A DNA stretch of 64,000 nucleotides, taken from NCBI RefSeq assembly GCF_036010325.1, contig NZ_CP108549.1, forward strand, positions 1,240,001 through 1,304,000. The letters run 5' to 3'. The notes beneath the pieces are model-generated. The model was not told the DNA's origin. It did not search any database and worked only from the letters and a program-made list of their open reading frames with translations. This stretch comes from Streptomyces sp. NBC_01210 (GTDB lineage Bacteria > Actinomycetota > Actinomycetes > Streptomycetales > Streptomycetaceae). A program made the position numbers and the translations under genes. Each line of letters begins with the position of its first letter. Within the stretch, counting starts at the first letter, position 1. Shown here piece by piece: positions 52,138 through 60,022 of this stretch.

Positions 52138-52683
52138 TCAGGTCGTGGTTCCCCAGCTCGCCCGCCGCGCCGCGCGCAGCGCCTTGGCCCGGCGCCAGCC
52201 CTTGAGGCGGTCCGTGTAGACCATCCCCTCCAGGTGGTCGCACTCGTGCTGCAGGCACCGAGCGAAGAACCCGGTGCCGTCGACCCGTATCGGTTTCCCG
52301 TCCGCCGTCACGCCCTCCACCACCGCGCGGTCGAAACGCTCCGTACCGGCCTCGAGGCCCGGCAGCGACAGACAGCCCTCCGCGCCGCGCACCGTGACAC
52401 CGTCCGCCTCCACCAGACGCGGGTTGACGATATGTCCGAGGTGGCGGACGTCCTCGTCGTCGGGGCAGTCGTAGACGAACACCCGCAACGGTATCCCCAC
52501 CTGGTTCGCCGCGAGGCCCACTCCCTGGGCCGCGTACATCGTCGCGAACATGTCCTCGATGAGCCTCGACAGCGCGGGAGAGAAGTCGGTGACGGTCTCG
52601 CAGGGGGCGTGCAGCAGCGGATCTCCGAGCAGGCTCATGGCCTTCACGAGTCCGGAACTGCCGGGGATCGGCCGGTTTCGCAT
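52138..52683 (-). CDS. def: Peptide deformylase
   Basis: A 181-aa metalloenzyme that removes the N-formyl group from nascent proteins. All three motifs are intact: GVGLAANQ (54-61), EGCLS (102-106, Cys104 metal ligand) and QHECDH (145-150, both His ligands and catalytic Glu147). The upstream frame extension runs antisense to murT and is not coding. Streptomyces has several def copies; this one may be non-essential. Divergent from murT. Confidence 0.94.
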   Translation of the reverse strand: MRNRPIPGSSGLVKAMSLLGDPLLHAPCETVTDFSPALSRLIEDMFATMYAAQGVGLAANQVGIPLRVFVYDCPDDEDVRHLGHIVNPRLVEADGVTVRGAEGCLSLPGLEAGTERFDRAVVEGVTADGKPIRVDGTGFFARCLQHECDHLEGMVYTDRLKGWRRAKALRAARRASWGTTT

Positions 52684-52798
52684 GTCCGTAAGCGTACGTT
52701 CCGCCTGGACCTCCACTTTTTCCGACGGTGCCGAGGTGCGGGCGGCAGACCGGACCTCGATAGGCTGAGCCCGACCGATGCAAGGAGGATCAAGGACG

Positions 52799-54037
52799 AT
52801 GTCAGGCAACTCGGAGCCCCTGACGCCGCGCGCCAAGCTGGCCGTGACGGCAGGCAAGGCCGCAGCAGCGGTGTCGCGCGCCGCCGGACGCGGCAGCGGA
52901 TCGGTGATCGGCGGCCGGGTCGCGCTCAAGCTCGACCCCGATCTGCTGGGGCGGCTGGCGCAGCACCTGGACGTCGTCCTCGTGTCGGCGACCAACGGCA
53001 AGACCACCACGACCCGGCTGATCGCCGAGGCGCTGCGGGCCAGCGGCCCGGTCGTCTCCAACGCGCTAGGCGCCAATATGCCCGCGGGCATCACCTCGGC
53101 GCTGGCCGGCGGTTCGGACGCCAAATTCGGTGTGATCGAGGTCGACGAGAAGTACCTCGCCGGCGTCGCCCGCGATGTGACGCCCAAGGCGATCGCGCTG
53201 CTCAACCTCTCGCGCGACCAGCTGGACCGCGCGGCCGAGACCCGGATGCTCGCCGAGAAGTGGCGCGAGGGCCTGTCCGGTACGAAGGCCATGGTCATCG
53301 CCAACGCCGACGACCCGCTGATCGTATGGGCCGCGTCCTCCTCCACCAACGTGGTGTGGGTGGCCGCCGGCCAGGAGTGGAAGGACGACGCCTGGTCCTG
53401 CCCGTCCTGCGGCGGTGTGATGCAGCGCCCCGGCGACGACTGGTTCTGCGGCGAGTGCGGCTTCCGCCGTCCCGCGCCGAGCTGGGTACTCAGCGGCGAC
53501 CATGTCCTGGACCCGCACGGCTCGGCCTGGCCGATCCACCTCCAGCTGCCCGGCCGCGCCAACAAGGCGAACGCCGCCACCTCCGCCGCGGTCGCCGCCT
53601 GCTTCGGCGTGCCGCCGCAGGTCGCGCTGGAGCGCATGTACTCCGTGCAGGCCGTCGCCGGCCGGTACGACGTCGTCAACTTCCTGGGCCGCGATCTGCG
53701 ACTGCTGCTCGCGAAGAACCCGGCCGGTTGGCTGGAGACGTTCTCGCTGATCGACCCGCCGCCGACCCCGGTCATCCTCGCCGTGAACGCCCGCGGCGCC
53801 GACGGCACGGACACCTCGTGGCTCTGGGACGTCGACTACACCCGGCTCGCCGGCCATCCGATCTTCGTCATCGGCGACCGCAAGCTGGACCTCGCCGTGC
53901 GTCTCGAGGTGGCGGGCCTGGACTTCCGGGTGTGCGAGTCCGCAGACGAGGCGGTACAGCTGGCCCCGCCCGGACGGATCGAGGCGATCGCCAACTACAC
54001 GGCCTTCCAGGACCTGCGCCGCCGCGTCGGCAACTGA
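52799..54037 (+). CDS. murT: Lipid II isoglutaminyl synthase, Mur ligase subunit MurT
   Basis: A 412-aa Mur ligase-like ATPase: ATP loop SATNGKTTTTRLIAEAL (about 64-80), central domain with EVDEKYLAG, and DUF1727 at the C-terminus. A four-cysteine zinc ribbon (WSCPSCGG ... WFCGECGFRRP, about 200-224) is typical of MurT. With GatD it amidates the D-Glu of lipid II to D-isoglutamine in the cytoplasm. AAGGAC precedes the ATG and gatD follows 23 bp downstream. Confidence 0.95.
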   Translation: MSGNSEPLTPRAKLAVTAGKAAAAVSRAAGRGSGSVIGGRVALKLDPDLLGRLAQHLDVVLVSATNGKTTTTRLIAEALRASGPVVSNALGANMPAGITSALAGGSDAKFGVIEVDEKYLAGVARDVTPKAIALLNLSRDQLDRAAETRMLAEKWREGLSGTKAMVIANADDPLIVWAASSSTNVVWVAAGQEWKDDAWSCPSCGGVMQRPGDDWFCGECGFRRPAPSWVLSGDHVLDPHGSAWPIHLQLPGRANKANAATSAAVAACFGVPPQVALERMYSVQAVAGRYDVVNFLGRDLRLLLAKNPAGWLETFSLIDPPPTPVILAVNARGADGTDTSWLWDVDYTRLAGHPIFVIGDRKLDLAVRLEVAGLDFRVCESADEAVQLAPPGRIEAIANYTAFQDLRRRVGN

Positions 54038-54060
54038 CCCGCGGACCCCGAAAAGGACTT

Positions 54061-54795
54061 ATGAGCATGAGCGACAACAGCCTGCGTCTGGTCTGGGTCT
54101 ACCCGGACCTGCTCAGCACCTACGGCGACCAGGGCAACGCCCTCGTGGTGGAGCGCCGGGCCCGCCAGCGCCGCCTGGACGTGATGCGTATCGACGTGCG
54201 CAGCGACCAGCCGATCCCGACGTCCGGAGACATCTATCTCATCGGCGGCGGCGAGGACCGGCCGCAGCGGCTCGCCGCCGAGCGGCTGCGCCGCGACGGC
54301 GGACTCAGCCGGGCCGCCTCCAACGGCGCGATCATCTTCTCCGTCTGCGCCGGCTACCAGATCCTCGGCCATGAGTTCATCAACGACCTCGGTGAGCGCG
54401 AGGCGGGACTCGGCCTGATCGACGTGGTCTCCACGCGCGGCGAGGGCGAGCGGTGCGTCGGCGACGTACTGGCGGACATCGACCCGCGGCTGGGCCTGCC
54501 GCAGCTGACCGGCTTCGAGAACCACCAGGGCATCACCCACCTCGGCCCGACGGCTCGCCCGTTCGCCCGCACGATCCTCGGCCGGGGCAACGGCACGGGC
54601 GACGGAACCGAGGGCGCGTACAACGACACCGTCTTCGGCACCTATATGCACGGCCCGGTGATGGCCCGCAATCCGCAGATCGCGGACATGCTGCTGAAGC
54701 TTGCCCTCGATGTGAACGCGCTGCCGCCGATCGACGAGCGGTGGTACGAGGCGCTGCGCGCCGAGCGCATCGCGTCCGCGACGCAGCCTGCCTGA
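54061..54795 (+). CDS. gatD: Lipid II isoglutaminyl synthase, glutaminase subunit GatD
   Basis: A 244-aa class I glutamine amidotransferase: nucleophile Cys in IIFSVCAGYQILG (about 100), catalytic His in FGTYMHGPVMARNP (about 200), and VYPDLLSTYGDQGN at the start. It hydrolyses glutamine and passes ammonia to MurT for lipid II amidation. AAAGGACTT precedes the ATG; a second ATG lies two codons on. Co-transcribed with murT. Confidence 0.95.
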   Translation: MSMSDNSLRLVWVYPDLLSTYGDQGNALVVERRARQRRLDVMRIDVRSDQPIPTSGDIYLIGGGEDRPQRLAAERLRRDGGLSRAASNGAIIFSVCAGYQILGHEFINDLGEREAGLGLIDVVSTRGEGERCVGDVLADIDPRLGLPQLTGFENHQGITHLGPTARPFARTILGRGNGTGDGTEGAYNDTVFGTYMHGPVMARNPQIADMLLKLALDVNALPPIDERWYEALRAERIASATQPA

Positions 54796-54844
54796 CACCC
54801 GCCCGACAGCCGGCTGCCGTCCATCAGTCGGACGCCCGGTTCGG

Positions 54845-54876
54845 CCCCGCCACCTTGCGCCGGTAGGGTGGCGGGG
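54845..54876 (+). terminator. Hairpin downstream of gatD
   Basis: CCCCGCCACC (54845-54854) pairs perfectly with GGTGGCGGGG (54867-54876) across a 12-nt loop, 50 bp after the gatD stop. The loop contains TAGG, so part of a promoter for pfkA could overlap; no T-run follows. Confidence 0.5.
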
Positions 54877-54933
54877 ATCCTGCCGGACGACGTGGTCCGG
54901 GAATCGGCCCACGTTGCAAAGGTATTTCGGGCT

Positions 54934-55959
54934 ATGCGCATTGGTGTGCTCACCTCCGGTGGCGACTGCCCCGGTCTGAACGCCGTCATCCGTTCCGTCG
55001 TGCACCGCGCCGTCGTCGATCACGGCGACGAGGTCATCGGCTTCCACGACGGCTGGAAGGGCCTTCTGGAGTGCGATTACCGCAAGCTCGACCTTGACGC
55101 GGTGGGCGGCATCCTGGCCCGCGGCGGCACCATTCTCGGCTCGTCCCGGGTCCAGCCCGCGCATCTGCGCGACGGCGTGGAGCGGGCCAAGGGGCATGTT
55201 GCCGAGCTCGGCCTCGACGCGATCATTCCGATCGGCGGCGAAGGCACCCTCAAGGCGGCGAACCTCCTCTCCGAGAGCGGGCTCCCGATCGTCGGCGTGC
55301 CGAAGACCATCGACAACGACATCGCCTCGACCGATGTCACGTTCGGGTTCGACACCGCCGTCGGTGTGGCGACCGAGGCGCTGGACCGGCTGAAGACCAC
55401 CGCCGAGTCGCATCAGCGGGTGCTGATCGTCGAGGTCATGGGCCGGCACACCGGCTGGATCGCGCTGCACTCCGGCATGGCGGCGGGCGCTCACGCCATC
55501 GTCGTCCCGGAGCGGCCTTTCGACATCGGCGAGCTGACCGAGCGGGTCGGCGACCGGTTCTCGGCGGGCAAGAAGTTCGCGATCGTCGTGGTCGCGGAGG
55601 GCGCCAAGCCGCGCGAGGGCTCGATGGAGTTCAACGAGGGCGGCAAGGACGTCTACGGTCACGAGCGCTTCGCGGGCGTGGCCCAGCAGCTCTCCGTCGA
55701 GCTGGAGCAGCGGCTCGGCAAGGAGGCCCGCGCGGTGATCCTCGGGCATGTGCAGCGCGGCGGCACCCCGACCGCGTACGACCGCGTGCTCGCGACCCGC
55801 TTCGGCTGGCATGCCGTGGAGGCGGCGCACCGCGGTGAGTTCGGCATGATGACCGCGCTGCGCGGCACGGACATCGCCATGGTGCCGCTGGCGCAGGCCG
55901 TGGAGACGCTGAAGACCGTCCCGGCCGAGCGGTACGCCGAGGCGGAGTGCGTGCTCTGA
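54934..55959 (+). CDS. pfkA: 6-phosphofructokinase
   Basis: A 341-aa glycolytic enzyme: TSGGDCPGLNAVIR (7-20), GGEGTLKAAN (101-110) with Gly104, and PKTIDNDI (123-130) with Lys124 and the catalytic Asp127, then MGRHTGWIA and GHVQRGGTPTAYDR. Gly104 is the ATP-type residue, while Lys124 is shared with PPi-type enzymes; this mix is usual for the actinobacterial group, and Streptomyces enzymes of this kind have been shown to use ATP. The family is normally one of several pfk paralogues. Confidence 0.94.
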   Translation: MRIGVLTSGGDCPGLNAVIRSVVHRAVVDHGDEVIGFHDGWKGLLECDYRKLDLDAVGGILARGGTILGSSRVQPAHLRDGVERAKGHVAELGLDAIIPIGGEGTLKAANLLSESGLPIVGVPKTIDNDIASTDVTFGFDTAVGVATEALDRLKTTAESHQRVLIVEVMGRHTGWIALHSGMAAGAHAIVVPERPFDIGELTERVGDRFSAGKKFAIVVVAEGAKPREGSMEFNEGGKDVYGHERFAGVAQQLSVELEQRLGKEARAVILGHVQRGGTPTAYDRVLATRFGWHAVEAAHRGEFGMMTALRGTDIAMVPLAQAVETLKTVPAERYAEAECVL

Positions 55960-55977
55960 TTTGGTACATATATGAAT

Positions 55978-56015
55978 GAACTGCCCCCGGTCGCAGCTGC
56001 GTCCGGGGGCAGTTC
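55978..56015 (+). terminator. Intrinsic-type terminator after pfkA
   Basis: GAACTGCCCCCGG (55978-55990) and CCGGGGGCAGTTC (56003-56015) form a perfect 13-bp stem with a 12-nt loop, 18 bp beyond the pfkA stop. Downstream TACTCT is only weakly T-rich. Confidence 0.85.
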
Positions 56016-56087
56016 TACTCTGGTGCGGACAACCGGTACGAAACAGGTCCGGTCGGCATCAAGGATCGTTCCGGCAGGAGTGCGCAG

Positions 56088-57038
56088 ATGGATCACAGCG
56101 GGCACGGCATGACGATGGATCTGCCGCCGTTCACGCTGGGGCGAGGGCTCGAGTACTCACCGGATCCGTTCTTCCTGGCCGGCTGTCTGCTGGGGCTCGC
56201 TCTGTACGGCTGGGGTGTGCTGCGACTGCGCAGGCGCGGCGACAGCTGGCCGGTCAGCCGCACCGTCTTCTTCACCGTCGGCGTGCTGAGCGTGGCGCTG
56301 GTGATGTGCACCAAGCTCAATGACTACGGCATGGTCATGTTCAGCGTGCACATGGTGCAGCACATGGTGATCAGCATGCTCTCGCCGATCGTGCTGCTGC
56401 TGGGCGCGCCGGTGACGCTGGCCCTGCGCGCGCTGCCGGTCGCGGGCCGCGGGCGCAAGGGTCCGCGCGAGCTGCTGCTGGCCCTGCTGCACAGCCGTTA
56501 CCTGCGGATTGTCACGCACCCCGCCTTCACCATCCCGCTCTTCATCGCGAGCCTGTACGCGCTCTATTTCACCCCCCTCTTCGACTTCCTGATGGAGTCC
56601 AGGACGGGGCATGCGGCGATGATGGTGCACTTCCTCGCCGTGGGCCTGGTCTTCTTCTGGCCGATCATGGGCGTGGACCCGGGGCCGCACCGGCCCGGCT
56701 ATGTGATGCGGATGCTGGAGCTCTTCGCGGGCATGCCGTTCCACGCCTTCTTCGGCATCGCGCTGATGATGGCGACCGAGCCGATGATCAAGGCGTACAA
56801 GAATCCACCTGTCTCGCTCGGTATCGACGCGCTCAGTGACCAGAACGCGGCGGGCGGCATCGCCTGGGCGTTCAGCGAGATCCCCTCGGTACTGGTACTG
56901 ATCGCTCTGGTCTTCCAGTGGTACCGCTCCGAGCAGCGGCAGGCCAAGCGGTCGGACCGCGCCGCGGACCGGAACGGGGACAAGGAGCTCGAGGCGTACA
57001 ACGCGTATCTCGCTTCGCTCCAGGCGCGCGGGCAGTAG
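56088..57038 (+). CDS. ctaG: Cytochrome c oxidase assembly factor CtaG (caa3 type)
   Basis: A 316-aa membrane protein with about seven helices. The N-terminus is His/Met-rich (MDHSGHGMTM). Inside are HMVQHMVISMLSPIVLLLGA, MMVHFLAVGLVFFWPIMGVD and GMPFHAFFGIALMMATEPMI, the motif set of the Bacillus-type CtaG family involved in copper delivery to oxidase. SD GGCAGGAG precedes the ATG. The C-terminus is cytoplasmic and charged. Confidence 0.9.
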   Translation: MDHSGHGMTMDLPPFTLGRGLEYSPDPFFLAGCLLGLALYGWGVLRLRRRGDSWPVSRTVFFTVGVLSVALVMCTKLNDYGMVMFSVHMVQHMVISMLSPIVLLLGAPVTLALRALPVAGRGRKGPRELLLALLHSRYLRIVTHPAFTIPLFIASLYALYFTPLFDFLMESRTGHAAMMVHFLAVGLVFFWPIMGVDPGPHRPGYVMRMLELFAGMPFHAFFGIALMMATEPMIKAYKNPPVSLGIDALSDQNAAGGIAWAFSEIPSVLVLIALVFQWYRSEQRQAKRSDRAADRNGDKELEAYNAYLASLQARGQ

Positions 57039-57069
57039 CGCGCGACCCCTCTCCCGGGTGACGATGATT

Positions 57070-57089
57070 CCGACGGCCGCGGCCGTCGG
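57070..57089. repeat. 20-bp perfect palindrome overlapping a ribosome site
   Basis: CCGACGGCCGCGGCCGTCGG is a perfect palindrome whose last bases overlap the GGAGGAGGG ribosome site (57088-57096) of the 52-aa membrane peptide gene. In RNA it would form a stem next to the site and might act as a ctaG terminator or limit translation. Confidence 0.6.
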
Positions 57090-57101
57090 AGGAGGGCGCG
57101 C

Positions 57102-57260
57102 ATGTCCGGATCCGCGAAGGCGATGGGAGTGCTCACCGTCGGGACTCTGGTGGTCGTGACGGCCTACACGGCGGCACTCGGAAGCAATGGCTGGCTCTGG
57201 TTCGGCTGGGTGGTGCTCGGTCTGGTGACGATCGGGGTGGTCACGTCGCGCACCAGCTGA
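57102..57260 (+). CDS. 52-aa membrane peptide
   Basis: ATG 57102 is preceded by GGAGGAGGG at 5 bp, one of the best ribosome sites here. The peptide (MSGSAKAMGVLTVGTLVVVT, AYTAALGSNGWLWFGWVVLG, LVTIGVVTSRTS) forms two membrane helices with a short turn. It has normal GC3 and is a believable small gene that size cut-offs would miss. It lies 63 bp after ctaG on the same strand. Its function is unknown. Confidence 0.75.
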   Translation: MSGSAKAMGVLTVGTLVVVTAYTAALGSNGWLWFGWVVLGLVTIGVVTSRTS

Positions 57261-57270
57261 CCAGGAGGCC

Positions 57271-57678
57271 TCAGAAGCGGAAGACGACTCCGGTCGCCAC
57301 GTCGAGCGCACACGCGTTCGGATAGGTCTTGTGCCAGGCGATGGGGAAGCCGCGCCAGGAGCCGGTGGCACTGACCGTGACCGGGTCGTACTTTCTGTTG
57401 CACGGCCGCGGGTCGCCGGGCAGCACGTCCAGGTCGCCGTTGACCGCGGAGAGCGCCCTGCAGGCGGCGCGGGCATGCGGATGCGGGCCTTCGGTCTGCG
57501 TCGGGCACCGCAGCAGGACCCCGCGAATCCACGTGTCCTCTGAACCCGACACGGTCAGGAACAGGCCCCCGGCACGCGTGGGCACCTCACCGGCGGTGTG
57601 CGCGGGTGAAGCCGCTGCAGGGGCAGCGGCCGCGAGGGCGATCAGGGCGGCTGCGGCAAAGGTGGCGCTGCGGCGCAT
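57271..57678 (-). CDS. Streptomyces subtilisin inhibitor (SSI) family protease inhibitor
   Basis: A 135-aa secreted inhibitor. The signal peptide covers about 1-24. The four SSI cysteines are at 58, 73, 93 and 123. The reactive loop reads PCNRKYDPV, so by alignment to SSI (CPMVYDP) the P1 residue is Arg95 and P1' Lys96, which predicts inhibition of trypsin-like as well as subtilisin-like proteases. ATG 57678 follows GGAGTACCG; upstream extension to 57828 is non-coding in composition. It ends 10 bp from the convergent 52-aa peptide gene. Confidence 0.93.
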   Translation of the reverse strand: MRRSATFAAAALIALAAAAPAAASPAHTAGEVPTRAGGLFLTVSGSEDTWIRGVLLRCPTQTEGPHPHARAACRALSAVNGDLDVLPGDPRPCNRKYDPVTVSATGSWRGFPIAWHKTYPNACALDVATGVVFRF

Positions 57679-58169
57679 CGGTACTCCAGGGGCTCGGGCC
57701 CGACGCACGGCGGGTCGGGGACAGGGCCAGAGCACCTTTCGGCGGCGGCGCGGGCAAGGGGCCGCGCCGCCGGGTAGCGCGTACGGGCGCGGCGAATAGC
57801 CCGCACGACAGATCTGGCACGGCGTCACGGGGCCGGGACCGGGCTGCGGGGCGGCCCGCCCGGAGGCCAGGTACCGGCACTGAAACTCTCCGGCTACGCC
57901 CCGCTATGACGCCGGCGCCCCCGTACGTACCGCCGGACACCACCCGAAGTGGATCACGCCAACCGCCCCGATGGGCTGTTTACCGCCGTCAGCCACCGGA
58001 CACGAGACCTGACAGATCGTCACGGAGGTCGGCAACGAGCCATCATGAGTCCGATCAGAGGTGGTTACAGCGGACGAGACATGCACATACACTGACCCCC
58101 GTCGAAATACCCCATGACCTGGCAGAACGCGGCCCCGGAGCCGAACCGGTACAGTTGGGAGCGACCCCC
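57679..58169. other. Divergent intergenic region, 491 bp
   Basis: It separates the SSI inhibitor (minus) from the acyltransferase (plus). No internal open frame has both a ribosome site and protein-like composition. The right half is less GC-rich (GTTACAGCGGACGAGACATG, CATACACTGACC) and probably holds the plsC promoter; CATACACT could be a -10 region. Nothing else was seen. Confidence 0.4.
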
Positions 58170-58877
58170 GTGTTCTACTACGTGCTCAAATACGTCATTC
58201 TGGGGCCGCTGTTGCGGTTGCTGTTCCGCCCCAGGATCGAGGGTCTCGAGCACATCCCCGCGGAGGGCGCGGCGATCGTCGCGGGCAACCATCTGTCGTT
58301 CTCGGACCACTTCCTGATGCCGGCCATCATCAAGCGGCGTATCACCTTCCTCGCCAAGGCCGAGTACTTCACCGGCCCCGGCCTGAAGGGGCGGCTGACC
58401 GCCGCGTTCTTCCGCAGCGCCGGGCAGATCCCGGTGGACCGCTCCGGCAAGGAGGCCGGCCAGGCGGCCATCCGCGAGGGTCTCGGAGTGCTGAGCAAGG
58501 GCGAGCTGCTGGGGATCTACCCCGAGGGCACCCGATCGCACGACGGCCGGCTCTACAAGGGCAAGGTCGGTGTCGCGGTGATGGCGCTCAGGGCGCAGGC
58601 GCCGGTGGTGCCCTGCGCGATGGTGGGGACGTTCGAGATCCAGCCGCCCGGACAGGTCATGCCGAAGATCAAGCGGGTCACCGTCCGCTTCGGCGAGCCG
58701 ATGGACTTCTCGCGGTACGCGGGCATGGAGAACGAGAAGGCGGCCATCCGCGCCATCACCGACGAGATCATGTACGCGATCCTCGAGCTGTCCGGCCAGG
58801 AGTATGTGGACCGCTACGCCGCCGAGGTGAAGGCGGAGTTGGAGCAGCCGAAGAAGTTCCCGCGGCGAAGAAGCTGA
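58170..58877 (+). CDS. 1-acyl-sn-glycerol-3-phosphate acyltransferase (PlsC family)
   Basis: A 235-aa membrane-associated acyltransferase. An N-terminal hydrophobic segment (FYYVLKYVILGPLLRLLF) is followed by the H-x4-D catalytic motif NHLSFSDHF (about 41-49), the lipid-binding IPVDRSG block, and YPEGTRSHDGRLYKGKVGVA (about 117-136). It adds an acyl chain to lysophosphatidate or a related alcohol. GTG 58170 is preceded by GGGAG at 9 bp; no start further upstream is supported. Confidence 0.9.
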   Translation: MFYYVLKYVILGPLLRLLFRPRIEGLEHIPAEGAAIVAGNHLSFSDHFLMPAIIKRRITFLAKAEYFTGPGLKGRLTAAFFRSAGQIPVDRSGKEAGQAAIREGLGVLSKGELLGIYPEGTRSHDGRLYKGKVGVAVMALRAQAPVVPCAMVGTFEIQPPGQVMPKIKRVTVRFGEPMDFSRYAGMENEKAAIRAITDEIMYAILELSGQEYVDRYAAEVKAELEQPKKFPRRRS

Positions 58878-58942
58878 GAGCGAATCTGCGCTCGGCCAAG
58901 CAGCCTGGGCTCGGCGTCCACCGCACACCTAGCGTGCCTTCC

Positions 58943-59974
58943 ATGACCAAAGGAAGCGTGTTCGTGCTCGGTGCGACAGGACAGGTGGGACGGGCCGCGG
59001 TGGCCGCGCTCGCCGCGGACGGATGGGAGATACGGGCGGCCTCGCGCGGCGGCGGCCGGGACGAGCGCTGGCCCGAGGACGTCCGGGCGGTCCGGGTCGA
59101 CCGGGAGGACGACGCGGCTCTGGCCGCCGCGCTCGGCGACGGCTGTGATGTGCTGGTGGACATGGTCGCTTACGGACGGGGCCACGCACGGCAGTTGAGG
59201 GCGCTCGCGGACCGGATCGGCTCGGCGGTCGTGGTCTCCAGCGGCGCGGTGTACGAGGACGACAAGGGCCGCAGCTTCGACACCCAGGACAAGCCCGGCG
59301 GCTTTCCGCGCTATCCGGTGCCGATCCCGGAGTCGCAGCGGACCGTGGCGCCCGGGGAGGCGACGTACGGCACTCGCAAGGTGGCGCTGGAGCGGGAACT
59401 GCTGGCGGCGGGCGACGAGTTGCCGGTGACCCTGCTGCGCGCGGGCGCGATCCACGGACTGCACTGCCGTGGCCCGCGCGAACTGTTCTTCGTGCGGCGG
59501 GCACTGGACCGGCGGCCGGTGCGCATCCTCGCGTACAACGGGCAGTCCCGCTTCCACCCCGTCCATGTCGGCAATCTCGCCGAATTGATCCGGCTGGCGG
59601 CGGCGAAGCCGGGCTCACGGGTGTTCAACGCCGGTGATCCGGACGTACCGACGGTCGCGGAGATCAGCGCGGGAGTGGACGCGGCGCTCGGCGTGACGAG
59701 CGAGACCGTCCTCATCGACGGACCGGCGCCGGTGGGCACGGTGGGTCTCACGCCGTGGGGGGCGGAACATCCGATCGTGTACGACATGACGGCGGCGGAG
59801 CGGGAGTTGGGCTACCGAGCCACCACGAGCTATGCCGATTCGCTGCCGGCGACCGTGGAGTGGCTCGCCCGGCAGCTCGACGGCCGCGACTGGCGCGAGA
59901 TCTTCAGCAACCTCGTGAAGTACGAGGACGACTGGTTCGACTACGCGGCGGAGGACTCCTGGCTGGAGGGATGA
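58943..59974 (+). CDS. NAD-dependent epimerase/dehydratase family protein (extended SDR)
   Basis: A 343-aa Rossmann protein: FVLGATGQVGRAAVAAL (about 6-22), YGTRKVALER as the YxxxK-type active site, and FHPVHVGNLAELIRLA in the C-terminal part. It resembles sugar-nucleotide epimerase/reductases, but the substrate is unknown. ATG 58943 is favoured over 58934, three codons earlier, because the domain starts here. A strong terminator follows. Confidence 0.85.
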   Translation: MTKGSVFVLGATGQVGRAAVAALAADGWEIRAASRGGGRDERWPEDVRAVRVDREDDAALAAALGDGCDVLVDMVAYGRGHARQLRALADRIGSAVVVSSGAVYEDDKGRSFDTQDKPGGFPRYPVPIPESQRTVAPGEATYGTRKVALERELLAAGDELPVTLLRAGAIHGLHCRGPRELFFVRRALDRRPVRILAYNGQSRFHPVHVGNLAELIRLAAAKPGSRVFNAGDPDVPTVAEISAGVDAALGVTSETVLIDGPAPVGTVGLTPWGAEHPIVYDMTAAERELGYRATTSYADSLPATVEWLARQLDGRDWREIFSNLVKYEDDWFDYAAEDSWLEG

Positions 59975-59976
59975 AA

Positions 59977-60006
59977 GGAGGGGCGGCCGTGACCGGCCGC
60001 CCCTCC
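59977..60006. terminator. Bidirectional terminator, 12-bp perfect stem
   Basis: GGAGGGGCGGCC (59977-59988) pairs with GGCCGCCCCTCC (59995-60006) around GTGACC, between two convergent genes. It follows the epimerase stop by 2 bp and the peptidase stop lies 17 bp away. Confidence 0.85.
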
Positions 60007-60022
60007 CCCGTACCACTGAGCC

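Noticed and set aside
51931..54795. A 954-codon plus-strand frame
   Set aside because: It runs through def (antisense) and murT (another frame). Only the last 244 codons, from 54061, encode a recognisable protein (GatD).
54855..54869. TTGCGC ... TAGGGT as a pfkA promoter
   Set aside because: The -35-like and -10-like words are only 3 bp apart, and the sequence is better explained as a hairpin loop.
55978..56015. Riboswitch-like hairpin before ctaG
   Set aside because: A simple perfect stem right after pfkA fits a terminator. No further conserved riboswitch structure is visible.
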